From Coprobacillus sp. CAG:698 (GTDB taxonomy: Bacteria; Bacillota_I; Bacilli_A; ML615J-28; CAG-698), in contig HF988733.1 of assembly GCA_000431235.1 (NCBI GenBank), forward strand, positions 88,059 through 152,058: a DNA stretch of 64,000 bases. The letters run 5' to 3'. This document shows, piece after piece, positions 1 to 9,189 of this stretch. The notes below the pieces were generated by a model, which worked only from the letters and a program-made list of their open reading frames with translations, was not told where the DNA came from and did no database searches. Every line of letters starts with the position of its first letter. The first letter of the stretch is position 1. The position numbers and the translations under genes were made by a program.

Positions 1-78
1 AAACATGAAGAACTCCTTAGAACTTCTGTAGTTTATAAAGAGATTTATGATTCACAATTCAAAAAGGGAGGTAAATAA
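1..78 (+). CDS. ABC exporter half-transporter, C-terminal fragment
   Basis: This is the last 25 codons of a gene that starts outside the window. The frame opens at base 1 with KHEELL and ends ...IYDSQFKKGGK then TAA. A His-(Glu/Asp)-Glu-Leu-Leu segment followed by Tyr and SQF is the usual extreme C-terminus of ABC exporter nucleotide-binding domains, and the complete downstream gene ends the same way (NHEELM...YNSQF). The Shine-Dalgarno GGGAGG of the next gene lies inside these last codons, so the two genes are probably co-transcribed halves of a heterodimeric exporter (LmrCD/MdlAB style). Confidence 0.75.
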   Translation, partial: KHEELLRTSVVYKEIYDSQFKKGGK

Positions 79-80
79 AT

Positions 81-1823
81 ATGCCTAAAAACAAAGTATT
101 TAAAATGATATTTGATTACATTAAAAAATATTGGTACATTGCTAGCGCAATAATTATTTTGGCTTTAATTTCTGTTATTTCAATGCTTTTAGTTCCAATA
201 TATGTAGGTAATTCCATAGATGTTATCACTGAAGTAAGTGTTGATTATTCAGTGATTAAGGAAAATATGTGCTTAATTATAATAATGATAATTATTACAT
301 TTGCCTCTCAATGGACTTTAAGTTATTTAAATAGTTTGATAACAACTTTAATAACTAGAGATATACGAAAGGATGCTTTTAGTAATATCCTTAAAATGCC
401 ATTAAGTTATATTGACACCCATCCTTTTGGAGAAATAGTTTCTAAGGTTATTAGTGATGTTGATACGTTTGCCGACGGCTTGCTTATGGGATTTACAGAA
501 TTATTCACAGGAGTAATTACAATAGTTGGCACTTTAGTTTTAATGCTTAAAATTAATTATTTGGTAGCAATTATTGTTTTTGTTCTAACACCAATTTCAA
601 TATTTGTTGCAAAATTTATTGCTAGTAGAATTCATAAATACTTTATAAAACAAACAGAAACTAGAGCTACTGAAACATCATTTGTTAATGAAATGATTAA
701 TAATTTGAAAGTTGTTCAAGCATTTTCTCATGAAGATGAGAATATGATAGAATTCAAAAAAGTAAATGGAGAATTTGCCAATGCTTCTTTAAATGCTGTA
801 TTCTTTTCAAGTTTAGTAAATCCATGTACACGATTTGTAAATGCGTTAATTTATGCTATTGTTTGTCTGACAGGTGCTTTAATAATTATAAATAAACCAG
901 GGGCTATGGTTCTAACAATTGGTAAATTATCGACACTATTAAGTTATTCAAAAGAATATATGAAACCATTTAATGAAATATCAGGAGTTATAACAGAACT
1001 TCAAAATGCTATTATTTGTGCAAAAAGAGTGTTTGAACTAATTCTGATTGAACCTGAATTTGAAAATCATTTTGCTAAAGAAATGCCTCAAGCTGAAGGT
1101 GATATTGAGCTAGCACATGTTTATTTTTCATATAATAGAGAACAGAAATTAATCGAAAATTTAAATTTAAATATCAAAAAGGGAATGCGTGTTGCGATTG
1201 TTGGACCAACTGGAAGTGGGAAAACAACATTAATCAATCTTTTAATGAGATTTTACGATCCAACAAGTGGCGACATAATTATCGATGGAAACAACATAAA
1301 TGATATTACTAAATCTTCATTAAGAAAAAATTATGGAATGGTTCTTCAAGATACGTGGCTTAAGTCAGGAACTGTTTTAGATAATATTCGTATGGGTAAA
1401 CCTGATGCAACTTTAGAAGAAGTTATTAAAGCAAGTAAAGAAACTCAAGCTCATAATTTCATTATGAAGATGGAAAAAGGATATGATACAATTATTAACG
1501 AAAATTCTGATAACTTATCAGCTGGTGAAAGACAATTGCTATGCATCACAAGGATAATGCTTCTGATGCCACCAATGCTAATATTAGATGAAGCGACTTC
1601 ATCAATTGATACGAGAACAGAATTAAAAGTTCAAGATGCTTTCCAAAAATTAATGAAAGATAAAACTAGCTTTATTGTTGCTCATAGACTTAGTACAATT
1701 GTTAATGCTGATATCATTTTAGTGTTAAAAGATGGTAAGATTCTTGAAAAAGGAAACCATGAAGAACTAATGAAACAAAAGAAGTTTTACTATGAATTAT
1801 ATAATTCACAATTTAATATTTAA
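81..1823 (+). CDS. ABC exporter, fused membrane and ATPase domains (heterodimer subunit)
   Basis: 580 aa, the usual size for a bacterial type-IV exporter half. An N-terminal six-helix transmembrane domain (about residues 1-320) is followed by a nucleotide-binding domain with Walker A GPTGSGKT at residues 375-382, Q-loop near VLQDTW, signature LSAGE, Walker B MLILDEA and switch His in IVAHRLS. The start is set by GGGAGG 11 bases upstream. It begins two bases after the stop of another exporter half, so the pair probably forms a heterodimeric drug, lipid or peptide exporter; substrate cannot be inferred. A hairpin with a T-tract follows directly and closes the operon. Confidence 0.9.
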   Translation: MPKNKVFKMIFDYIKKYWYIASAIIILALISVISMLLVPIYVGNSIDVITEVSVDYSVIKENMCLIIIMIIITFASQWTLSYLNSLITTLITRDIRKDAFSNILKMPLSYIDTHPFGEIVSKVISDVDTFADGLLMGFTELFTGVITIVGTLVLMLKINYLVAIIVFVLTPISIFVAKFIASRIHKYFIKQTETRATETSFVNEMINNLKVVQAFSHEDENMIEFKKVNGEFANASLNAVFFSSLVNPCTRFVNALIYAIVCLTGALIIINKPGAMVLTIGKLSTLLSYSKEYMKPFNEISGVITELQNAIICAKRVFELILIEPEFENHFAKEMPQAEGDIELAHVYFSYNREQKLIENLNLNIKKGMRVAIVGPTGSGKTTLINLLMRFYDPTSGDIIIDGNNINDITKSSLRKNYGMVLQDTWLKSGTVLDNIRMGKPDATLEEVIKASKETQAHNFIMKMEKGYDTIINENSDNLSAGERQLLCITRIMLLMPPMLILDEATSSIDTRTELKVQDAFQKLMKDKTSFIVAHRLSTIVNADIILVLKDGKILEKGNHEELMKQKKFYYELYNSQFNI

Positions 1824-1830
1824 TTTTTGA

Positions 1831-1866
1831 AAATACTTGCTTAAAAAAGTAAGTATTTTTCTTTTT
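1831..1866 (+). terminator. Rho-independent terminator after ABC exporter
   Basis: AAATACTT (1831-1838) pairs with AAGTATTT (1851-1858) and is followed by a T-rich tail. It sits 8 bases after the exporter stop codon. Confidence 0.75.
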
Positions 1867-1870
1867 GCTA

Positions 1871-1899
1871 TTGACATACGTTAAATATAGTTGTATAAT
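1871..1899 (+). promoter_or_regulatory. Sigma-A promoter of the arsR-type/metal ATPase operon
   Basis: TTGACA (1871-1876), 17-base spacer, TATAAT (1894-1899): a perfect consensus match on both boxes. Confidence 0.9.
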
Positions 1900-1910
1900 A
1901 TATCAGTAAT

Positions 1911-1924
1911 TGAAAATATGTTCA
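1911..1924 (+). promoter_or_regulatory. Probable ArsR/SmtB operator
   Basis: TGAA-N6-TTCA (TGAA at 1911-1914, TTCA at 1921-1924) is the half-site pattern of ArsR/SmtB-family operators. It starts 12 bases after the -10 box, so a bound repressor would cover the transcription start. The assignment rests on pattern and position. Confidence 0.65.
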
Positions 1925-1959
1925 TATTTATGTTTAAAAATATATCATAGGAGTGTATT

Positions 1960-2265
1960 ATGATTAACGTAAGTGAAGAAGTAGTTATAAAGATTTCTAA
2001 CTTCTATAAAGCCTTATCTGATCCATCAAGACTAAAGATTATTATGTCTTTGCTTAATGAAAAAGGTTTGTGTGTAAGTTGTATTGTTGAGAAAGTTGGA
2101 ATGACACAAACAGCTGTATCTAATCAATTGAAAAGTTTAAGAGATGTAAATTTGGTTAAATCAGAAAGAAAAGGGAAAAATATCATATATAAATTAAATG
2201 ATGATCATGTTAGAGATATTTTAAACCTAACAATGACACATATGGAGGAAGATTATGAAGATTAA
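1960..2265 (+). CDS. ArsR/SmtB-family metal-responsive repressor
   Basis: 101 aa winged-helix repressor. The N-terminal part (KALSDPSRLKIIMSLL) and recognition helix (TQTAVSNQLKSLRD) are typical of ArsR/SmtB. Two metal-site signatures can be seen. C38-V-S-C41 lies where CadC/ArsR proteins have their alpha-3 thiolates. D81-x-H83 with H94-x-x-E97 matches the spacing of the CzrA/SmtB alpha-5 zinc site. The gene overlaps the following P-type ATPase by 11 bases and follows a perfect promoter with an ArsR-type operator. The likely job is release of the promoter when Zn, Cd or Pb binds. Which metal is sensed is inferred from the ATPase. Confidence 0.9.
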   Translation: MINVSEEVVIKISNFYKALSDPSRLKIIMSLLNEKGLCVSCIVEKVGMTQTAVSNQLKSLRDVNLVKSERKGKNIIYKLNDDHVRDILNLTMTHMEEDYED

Positions 2266-4681
2266 AAGTATGTTTCATTTTGAAGATTTGCATTGTCATG
2301 AGTGTGCTGAGCATATAATAGATATTATCGAGCATAATGATGATGTTAGTGACGTAATAGTTGACTTTGATAAAAAAAATATCACTGTAATTGGGGATCG
2401 CAAATTTAGCTATGAAGAAGTAAGCAAAATAATTAATTATGTTAAAAATAATGAGCATAATGAACATAAGCACGAACATGAACACGAACATGAAAAAACA
2501 TTACAATCTCTTGGAGGAATAGTAACTGAAGAATATTCTTTTGAGGATATTGATTGTCCAAATTGTGCTGCAAAAGTTGAAAGAGCTTTGAATAAAAATA
2601 AAGATATTCTTGATGCTCGTGTAAACTTTATAACTAAAAAAATAATAATTAAACATAATGACAATTGTCAGGTCTATAATATTGTAACAAAAATTGTTAA
2701 ATCTGTAGAATGCGATGCTAAAGTTTATAAACCAGGCATGAAACACGTTCTTCACGAAGATCATAATTTCGAATGTCATGAACATGGATGCAATTGCCAT
2801 GGGCATCATCATCGTCATGAACACGAAAAAGAAAAAAACAGTGTAAAGGTAATAATTATATTCTTAGGATTTATGTTGTTTTTAGCTTCAATGTCTTTAA
2901 AATTACTAGGCATTGAAAATATTTATTCAAAACTAATGTTTTTAGTAAGTTATGGAATGTTATCATATGATTTATTTTATGAAGCATTTGTAAATATTAT
3001 CCATAAAGATTTCTTTAGCGAAAGTACATTAATGATTGTTGCTAGTTTAGGAGCTGTCCTTATTGGTGAACAATTTGAAGGTATTATGGTTATTTTGTTA
3101 TTCAAAATAGGTGAATTTTGCCAGGATAGAGCAACTGAAAAATCTCGACGTGCAATTAAAGATTTAGTTGATATGCGCGTTGATGAAGTATCACTAAAAG
3201 ATGGAACAGTTAAAAAAGTTGATGAAGTTAATGTTGGTGAAATTGTAACTATAAAGGTCGGTGAAAGAATACCATTAGATGGAGTAATCAAAGAAGGTTC
3301 AACAGAAGTTGATATGAAAGCTTTAACAGGTGAGTCTATACCTGCTGAAGTAAAAAGTGGTGAAGAAATTCTTTCTGGTTCTATTAATTTAACTAGAGTT
3401 ATTGATATCGAAGTAACTAAAATTTCTAGCGATTCAACAATGAATAAGGTGTTAAAACTTGTTGAAGAAGCAAGTAACCAAAAATCAAAATCAGAAAAAT
3501 TTATCACAAAGTTTGCTCGTATTTATACACCATGTATATTAATTATTGCTATTCTTGTCGGATTAATTCAAGGATTTGTTATTGGAAACTTAAAAGAAGT
3601 ATTTAACAATGTATTTACTATTTTAGTTATTTCGTGCCCTTGTGCTTTAGTAATATCTATTCCTCTTGGCTATTTTGCGGGAATAGGTCGTTCATCAAAT
3701 GAAGGAATCTTAGTTAAAGGTGGTAACTACTTAGAGGCATTAACAGAAACTGAATCAATAGTATTTGATAAAACAGGAACTATTACTAAAGGTAATTTTA
3801 AGGTTTTAGAAGTATTACCAATAAAAGGTAAAACAATAGAAGAAGTAATAAAATATGTCACTATGGTTGAACAATATTCACTACATCCAATTGCAAGTTC
3901 AATAAAAAATGAATTTGGAAAGGATATTAAATTTGTAAAAGATGCAAAAGTTGAAGAAATTAGTGGTGAAGGTATTAAACTTGATGACAATAATCAAACT
4001 GTAATTGTTGGTAATGAAAAGTTAATGAATAGATTTAACGTAAAGTTTGAAAAGTGCAAAAAAGTTGGCACAATTCTTTATCTTGCAGTCAATAACGAAT
4101 ATTACGGTTGTGTTGTTATTGGTGATGAAATAAAAGAAGAAGCTAAAGCTTTATTTAATTATTTGCACGCTGCAAATATAAAAACAGTTATGCTTACTGG
4201 TGACTCAGAAGTTGTCGCAAAAGATATTTCTTCAAAATTAGGAATTGATGAAACATATTCAAAACTATTACCATCGCAAAAATATGAGATTTTAAAAGAT
4301 AAAATTAGCAAAAAAACAGGAACAATTGTTTATGTTGGTGATGGAATTAATGATACACCTTCATTAAAGTTAGCTGATGTTGGTATTGCAATGGGTGCCG
4401 TTGGATCTGATAGTGCTAAAGAAGCAAGTGATATAGTAATTATGAATGATGATATATCAAAGGTTAAAACAGCTATTGATATTTCAAAATATACAAAGAA
4501 AATAGTAACAGAAAATATTATTTTTGCCTTAGCAATTAAATTAATAGCTCTAATAATAGGTATTACAGGAGTATTAAGTAGCTTAGGTATGTTAATCGCT
4601 ATCTTTGCCGATGTTGGTACATGTTTGATCTGTATTCTTAACGTAATGAGAATTTTACGTTGTCGTAAAAAGAGTAAATAA
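2255..4681 (+). CDS. Zn/Cd/Pb-transporting P1B-type ATPase
   Basis: 808 aa heavy-metal efflux ATPase. Two N-terminal metal-binding HMA-like domains are visible: one with CHEC in the DLHCHEC segment and one with CPNC. Both are followed by His-rich linkers (NEHKHEHEHEHE near residue 70-80, and HGCNCHGHHHRHEHE near residue 180). The core has the transmembrane CPC motif at C461-P-C463, phosphorylated Asp505 in DKTGT, an HP locus (LHPIASS) and hinge GDGINDTPSL. CPC plus His-rich linkers indicates the CadA/ZntA (divalent soft-metal) branch rather than a copper pump. GGAGG stands 7 bases before the ATG, inside the end of the repressor gene. A bidirectional terminator follows. Confidence 0.92.
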   Translation: MKIKSMFHFEDLHCHECAEHIIDIIEHNDDVSDVIVDFDKKNITVIGDRKFSYEEVSKIINYVKNNEHNEHKHEHEHEHEKTLQSLGGIVTEEYSFEDIDCPNCAAKVERALNKNKDILDARVNFITKKIIIKHNDNCQVYNIVTKIVKSVECDAKVYKPGMKHVLHEDHNFECHEHGCNCHGHHHRHEHEKEKNSVKVIIIFLGFMLFLASMSLKLLGIENIYSKLMFLVSYGMLSYDLFYEAFVNIIHKDFFSESTLMIVASLGAVLIGEQFEGIMVILLFKIGEFCQDRATEKSRRAIKDLVDMRVDEVSLKDGTVKKVDEVNVGEIVTIKVGERIPLDGVIKEGSTEVDMKALTGESIPAEVKSGEEILSGSINLTRVIDIEVTKISSDSTMNKVLKLVEEASNQKSKSEKFITKFARIYTPCILIIAILVGLIQGFVIGNLKEVFNNVFTILVISCPCALVISIPLGYFAGIGRSSNEGILVKGGNYLEALTETESIVFDKTGTITKGNFKVLEVLPIKGKTIEEVIKYVTMVEQYSLHPIASSIKNEFGKDIKFVKDAKVEEISGEGIKLDDNNQTVIVGNEKLMNRFNVKFEKCKKVGTILYLAVNNEYYGCVVIGDEIKEEAKALFNYLHAANIKTVMLTGDSEVVAKDISSKLGIDETYSKLLPSQKYEILKDKISKKTGTIVYVGDGINDTPSLKLADVGIAMGAVGSDSAKEASDIVIMNDDISKVKTAIDISKYTKKIVTENIIFALAIKLIALIIGITGVLSSLGMLIAIFADVGTCLICILNVMRILRCRKKSK

Positions 4682-4685
4682 AAAT

Positions 4686-4719
4686 AAAACGTATGTCATT
4701 ATTAGTTGGCATACGTTTT
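4686..4719. terminator. Bidirectional terminator between metal ATPase and pepT
   Basis: AAAACGTATG (4686-4695) pairs with CATACGTTTT (4710-4719), with A- and T-tracts on either side. It lies between two convergent genes and can serve both. Confidence 0.8.
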
Positions 4720-4738
4720 TAAAATTATGATATTAATT

Positions 4739-5950
4739 TTAATTAAGTGAATCTTTCACAATTTGAACAAGAATGTTTACCATTGTATTCATATCTTCGA
4801 TAGTTATGCATTCATATTTTCCGTGAAAATTATATCCACCAGTTCCAAGATTAGGACAAGGTAGACCCATAAAAGTTAGTCGAGCTCCATCAGTTCCCCC
4901 ACGAATTGGAAGAGTTATAGGCATAATGTCTTGTTTTGCAATTGCTTGCATTGCTTTATTTACAATGTCCATTTTATTACGTAGGATAGATGCCATATTG
5001 TAATATGAATCAGTTAATTCTAGTTCAATTGTATTTTCACCATATTTATGATTGAAATGATTACAAGCATTTAAGAAAGCAATCTTTTGCTTTTCGAATA
5101 AATTTTTGTCGTGATTTCTTATTATATAATGCATTTTTGTTTCTTCAACATTTCCAGAAATATTATTTAAGTGGATAAAACCTTCATATCCTTCAGTATA
5201 TTGTGGTCTTGCTTTTGATGGAAGATAGTTATCAAATTCATAGGCTATATTGATACTATTAACCATTTTGTTTTTTGCATCACCGGGATGAATGTTATTT
5301 CCTTTTATGTGAACAACACAACTCGCCGCATTAAAATTTTCATACTCTACGGCATCAATTCTTCCTCCATCAACTGTGTACGCGTAATCACAGCCAAAAT
5401 CTTTAACATCAAAGAAATCAGCTCCTTCGCCTATTTCTTCATCAGGAGTAAAAGCTATTTTTATTTTACCATGAGGAATATTATTATCATTAAGTAATTC
5501 AACCATTGTAAGTATCTCAGATATGCCAGCTTTGTCATCAGCACCTAGTAAAGTAGTACCATCGGTTGTAATTAATGTTTTTCCAATCATTTCTTTTAAA
5601 AATGGAAAATCAGAAACTTTCATAGTGACATTTTCGTTTAAGTTTATATCATTGCCATTGTAGTTTTCGTGGATAATTGGATTTATATTTTTTCCAGAAC
5701 AGTCACAACTAGTGTCCATATGCGAAATAAAGCCTATTATTGGAGCATTTTTAGAAGTACTACTTTCTAAAGTACCATATAAATAACCTTTATCAGTTAA
5801 TTTCACATCTGTAAGTCCGACTTTTTCCATTTCTGTTTTTAAGAATTTCGCAAATTCAAGTTGGGAATGAGTTGAAGGGTGTGTTCCGCTTTCAGGATTT
5901 GATGTTGTATCCCACTTAATGTATTTTAAAAATTTATTTACACATGTCAT
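4739..5950 (-). CDS. pepT: Peptidase T (tripeptidase, M20B family)
   Basis: 403 aa cytoplasmic zinc aminotripeptidase. M20 metal-binding and catalytic motifs appear in order: GFISHMDTS (first His and the Asp after it), GADDKAG (bridging Asp), TPDEEIGEG (catalytic Glu pair) and YTVDGG; RGGTDGARL near the C-terminus is also characteristic of PepT. An upstream in-frame TTG would add seven residues. AGAGGTGA sits 4 bases before the ATG at 5950, so that start is preferred. The gene is monocistronic, with an extended -10 (TGATATAAT) upstream and a shared terminator downstream. Role: degrading tripeptides from uptake or protein turnover. Confidence 0.93.
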   Translation of the reverse strand: MTCVNKFLKYIKWDTTSNPESGTHPSTHSQLEFAKFLKTEMEKVGLTDVKLTDKGYLYGTLESSTSKNAPIIGFISHMDTSCDCSGKNINPIIHENYNGNDINLNENVTMKVSDFPFLKEMIGKTLITTDGTTLLGADDKAGISEILTMVELLNDNNIPHGKIKIAFTPDEEIGEGADFFDVKDFGCDYAYTVDGGRIDAVEYENFNAASCVVHIKGNNIHPGDAKNKMVNSINIAYEFDNYLPSKARPQYTEGYEGFIHLNNISGNVEETKMHYIIRNHDKNLFEKQKIAFLNACNHFNHKYGENTIELELTDSYYNMASILRNKMDIVNKAMQAIAKQDIMPITLPIRGGTDGARLTFMGLPCPNLGTGGYNFHGKYECITIEDMNTMVNILVQIVKDSLN

Positions 5951-6091
5951 ATGGTCACCTCTATATTTCAATATTATATCACAATTTAAAGAATATATAA
6001 ATAAAATTTAAAAAAATGTATAAATAAATTTAAAAAAATGTCAAAAAATTAAAAATAGTGCTATAATATAAATATATTGTGAGGTATTAAA

Positions 6092-6601
6092 ATGAAAAAA
6101 AATAATTTGATTTATGGAATTATCCTAATTGTTTTAGGAGTCTTACTGATGATTTTTAAAGGAAGTATTATTAGAATATTACTTTCTGTTGCTGGAGTTT
6201 TACTTGCTGGAATTGGTATTTTAAATATTATAAATAAGGATTATCAATTTGGAATTGGTAAAATAGTAATTGGTATTTTATTAATTGTTTTTGGAAATTT
6301 CTTAATCGAAGTTTGTTTAATTGCTTTAGGCGTATTACTTATTGTTTATGCAGTTGATTTGATTGTTAGAAATGTTGAATATCTAAAATCACTAACAATG
6401 GCTAATAAGCTTAAACAATTATTAATGCCAATTGTAATAATAATTATAGGAGTATTATTTATTGTTTCACGTTGGAAACTTGTTGATGTTGTTTTCATAA
6501 TAATAGGTGCTGTTATTACTGCTTTAGGAATTTATTATATTTTATCTAAAGATGATACTATGCATATTGAAAAAAGAGATGATGATATTGATATAGAATA
6601 G
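6092..6601 (+). CDS. Small polytopic membrane protein, DUF308/HdeD-like
   Basis: 169 aa, almost entirely hydrophobic, with about six short membrane segments arranged as repeated Ile/Leu/Gly-rich hairpins (e.g. GIILIVLGVLLMIF, IIIIIGVLFIV) and a charged C-terminal tail (KRDDDIDIE). The pattern is that of DUF308/HdeD-type repeats; the function of such proteins in Bacillota is unclear. The start has GAGG 7 bases upstream and a TATAAT at 6062. It stands alone, upstream of an ECF sigma gene. The family call comes from composition and spacing, not a diagnostic motif. Confidence 0.6.
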   Translation: MKKNNLIYGIILIVLGVLLMIFKGSIIRILLSVAGVLLAGIGILNIINKDYQFGIGKIVIGILLIVFGNFLIEVCLIALGVLLIVYAVDLIVRNVEYLKSLTMANKLKQLLMPIVIIIIGVLFIVSRWKLVDVVFIIIGAVITALGIYYILSKDDTMHIEKRDDDIDIE

Positions 6602-6603
6602 TT

Positions 6604-6634
6604 TGAGTTTTAAAAACTCAGCTTTTTGTTTTTT
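6604..6634 (+). terminator. Probable terminator after DUF308-like gene
   Basis: TGAGTTT (6604-6610) pairs with AAACTCA (6614-6620), followed by GC and an interrupted T-run. The loop is only three bases, so the call is moderate. Confidence 0.55.
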
Positions 6635-6724
6635 AAATAATTCTTGAAAAAAATAGTAAAAAATATTACAATATTAATGTCACCTTTTGAGGTAAAAATA
6701 AGTCTTAATTGTGAGGAATAAATT

Positions 6725-7210
6725 ATGAGAAATATTTCAAATGATGAGTTTGAAAATAAGTATTATAAGTACAAACAAATGATTTATAATATTAGTTATA
6801 CATATGTAAAGAACACTTATGATGCTGATGATATAACTCAAGATGTTTTTATGAAATACTTAAACTCAGATGAACAATTTGCAACCGAAGATAATGAAAA
6901 GTTTTGGCTCATTAGAGTTACTATAAATACGTCGAAAACTTTTGTTACTAGCTCATGGAAGAAAAAAGTATTTGTTGATGAGGAACTTATTAATAGAACC
7001 TCAGATGCAAAAAAAGAAGTGGGTGAACTCTTTGAATTGGTAAGTAAACTTCCGTCTAGATACAAGGAACCTATAGTATTATTTTATTATGAAAATATGT
7101 CTATTGGTGAAATTTCTCATACTTTAGGAATTTCTGAAAGTGCTTGCAAGAAGCGCTTAGAACGTGGAAGAAATATGCTTCGTGAAAAGGAGAATTTGAA
7201 AAATGGATAA
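6725..7210 (+). CDS. ECF-type RNA polymerase sigma factor
   Basis: 161 aa sigma-70 family protein with only regions 2 and 4. Region 2 is visible in YNISYTYVKNTYDADDITQD (about residues 22-41). Region 4 has LPSRYKEPIVLFYYENMS and the helix-turn-helix IGEISHTLGISESACKKRL near the C-terminus. GAGG lies about 8 bases before the ATG. Its last 8 bases overlap a downstream membrane-anchored protein, the standard arrangement for an ECF sigma with its regulator. It should direct a small extracytoplasmic-stress regulon. No convincing autoregulatory promoter was recognised upstream. Confidence 0.9.
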   Translation: MRNISNDEFENKYYKYKQMIYNISYTYVKNTYDADDITQDVFMKYLNSDEQFATEDNEKFWLIRVTINTSKTFVTSSWKKKVFVDEELINRTSDAKKEVGELFELVSKLPSRYKEPIVLFYYENMSIGEISHTLGISESACKKRLERGRNMLREKENLKNG

Positions 7211-9146
7211 TGATTTTGAAAAAAGATTAAGAAATTCCAAGAATAATATTAATGAATCCTTAAAGAATAATCCTCAATACATTTATGAATATTGTAAAAA
7301 AGGCAGTTATAAAGAGAAAAAAAGAAAACTAAAATGGAATTTAGTCGTAAAATATTCAATGGCTGTTTTAATGCTTACTTTCTTGATGATAATTGTTTTT
7401 AATACTACAACAGTTGATACAGAAAATAATTATAATCGTTATAACTCATATATAAAAGAAAATCGCTATAAACTTTATTATAATATGAAAAGTTATAATG
7501 AGGTGAATCAACTATTCTATAATTACAATGAGGAAAATGTAAATAATATTATTTTTGATTTAGAAGAAAATAATAAAAATATGCCAAGCAATGATAATAA
7601 TACTATTGAAACTGCAGATATTGTGAAGAGAAAAGGAGATTATCTTTATTACATTCCTAAAACTTCAAATATCGAAAATAAAGTTGAAGAAAAACTTTAT
7701 GTTCTTAATATTAAAGAACAAGTTGAAATAGTTAAAGTATTTAACTATAAACACGCAAAAGATATCGAGATGAATAAAGATTTATATGTTACTGATAAAT
7801 ATTTGATTTTACATACAATCATAAAAAATAGTTCAAATGCTAAATATGGAAAAAGTAAATTTACAATCTTCGATATAAATTCATATAATATTGTGAAAGA
7901 GTTACTTGTGCCTAGTGCTGAAGCAACTGTAAATGTAAATGGAAATGATGTATACATTATTGCAAAATATGATAACTTTACAGAATCATTTGAGTGTCCT
8001 TCATATTACATAGATGGAAAAGAAGTTGCTAAAGATGTGAAAGATATTTTATGGTGTAATGGTTTAGGTATGGATGCAAGTTTCTATTTAATGATTTTTA
8101 AAATTTCCGTTTTAGATGACATTAAAATAGAAGATTATGTATATTTATTATCTAATATAAATAATATTTATATGACAAATAACTATATATATTTGTTTAA
8201 AAATGTATTAAGTCAAACTAAAACAAATAATAATGTTCTTCAAACAATTAATACTGATTGTGTTATTATCGATATAAATAACTCAATGTTACCTAAAGAT
8301 TTAATTACTATTAGTGGAGAGTGTAACAGTTTTAGTAATATTTATGAAATTGATAACTATTTATATATTGCTAGTGTAAGTACTTATAACATAGGAACAA
8401 TAGTTAATAATAAATTTATAAACGATACAACTGAATATAGTAGTTATTTAACAATTTATGGATCATTATCAGAAAATGATCCTGCTATTGTAAAAGTATC
8501 ACAAACTGAAATTAATGCCAACATTGAATCGGTAATTTTTGAAAAAGAAAAAGCTTTAGTTATAACTGATAAAGATATTCGAATGTATCAGTTAGTGGGT
8601 AGTAAATTCAAGTGCAAAGAAAAAGAAGCAATCAATTTTAAAGAAGGATCATTTAAGAAAGTTTATAAAGATAAATATATAATAGAAGTAGATGTTAAAA
8701 ATATTAATAATTCTTCAAATTATTTTGATTTTATTACAGTTTATGATATAAATAATTTTAAAATTAAAGAATTTGATGAGAGTATAAATTACAAATCTAA
8801 TATATTTACTAAGTTTGGTTCGATTAAACCTGAACGAAGCTTTATGATTGACGTTAAAAATGATGTCTTTGGTTTTGATACAATTGGCCAATTATCTTTA
8901 AATGGTAACATAGAATATTTTAGTAATTATGTTATTTTTAAACTTGATATTGAAAATGATAAAATAGAATTATTAAAAGAAATAATAATTTCTAATAATG
9001 ATTTATCAGTTCAAGAACATTCACAGTTAGAAAAAATGATAACAATAGATGATAAATACTATTTATTTGGATTGAATCAAATAAGAGTATACAGGTTAAA
9101 AGACAAAAAACTTAGTATTGTACAAACAATAAATATCTCTGAGTAA
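7203..9146 (+). CDS. Membrane-anchored beta-propeller-like protein, putative anti-sigma regulator
   Basis: 647 aa. A basic cytoplasmic N-terminus of about 55 residues is followed by one membrane helix (YSMAVLMLTFLMIIVFN, about residues 57-73) and a long extracytoplasmic domain. That domain is built of repeated strands (YLYYIPKT, YLILHTI, NDVYIIAKYD, NYLYIASVS, KYYLFGLN) typical of a beta-propeller sensor. The translationally coupled position after an ECF sigma and the single-pass topology suggest the N-terminus binds the sigma and the propeller senses an envelope signal. No zinc-binding anti-sigma motif (HxxxCxxC) is present, so the anti-sigma role is inferred from position and topology. A bidirectional terminator follows. 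Confidence 0.65.
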   Translation: MDNDFEKRLRNSKNNINESLKNNPQYIYEYCKKGSYKEKKRKLKWNLVVKYSMAVLMLTFLMIIVFNTTTVDTENNYNRYNSYIKENRYKLYYNMKSYNEVNQLFYNYNEENVNNIIFDLEENNKNMPSNDNNTIETADIVKRKGDYLYYIPKTSNIENKVEEKLYVLNIKEQVEIVKVFNYKHAKDIEMNKDLYVTDKYLILHTIIKNSSNAKYGKSKFTIFDINSYNIVKELLVPSAEATVNVNGNDVYIIAKYDNFTESFECPSYYIDGKEVAKDVKDILWCNGLGMDASFYLMIFKISVLDDIKIEDYVYLLSNINNIYMTNNYIYLFKNVLSQTKTNNNVLQTINTDCVIIDINNSMLPKDLITISGECNSFSNIYEIDNYLYIASVSTYNIGTIVNNKFINDTTEYSSYLTIYGSLSENDPAIVKVSQTEINANIESVIFEKEKALVITDKDIRMYQLVGSKFKCKEKEAINFKEGSFKKVYKDKYIIEVDVKNINNSSNYFDFITVYDINNFKIKEFDESINYKSNIFTKFGSIKPERSFMIDVKNDVFGFDTIGQLSLNGNIEYFSNYVIFKLDIENDKIELLKEIIISNNDLSVQEHSQLEKMITIDDKYYLFGLNQIRVYRLKDKKLSIVQTINISE

Positions 9147-9153
9147 ATTAAAA

Positions 9154-9188
9154 CAGTCATATAACTATTAATTATATGACTGCTTTTA
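9154..9188. terminator. Bidirectional terminator between convergent genes
   Basis: CAGTCATATAA (9154-9164) pairs perfectly with TTATATGACTG (9172-9182), with T-rich sequence on the plus side. Confidence 0.8.
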
Positions 9189-9189
9189 T

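Noticed and set aside
2210..2824. Minus-strand ORFs within the metal ATPase
   Set aside because: They are antisense shadows of the two HMA domains and His-rich linkers; no promoter or ribosome binding site.
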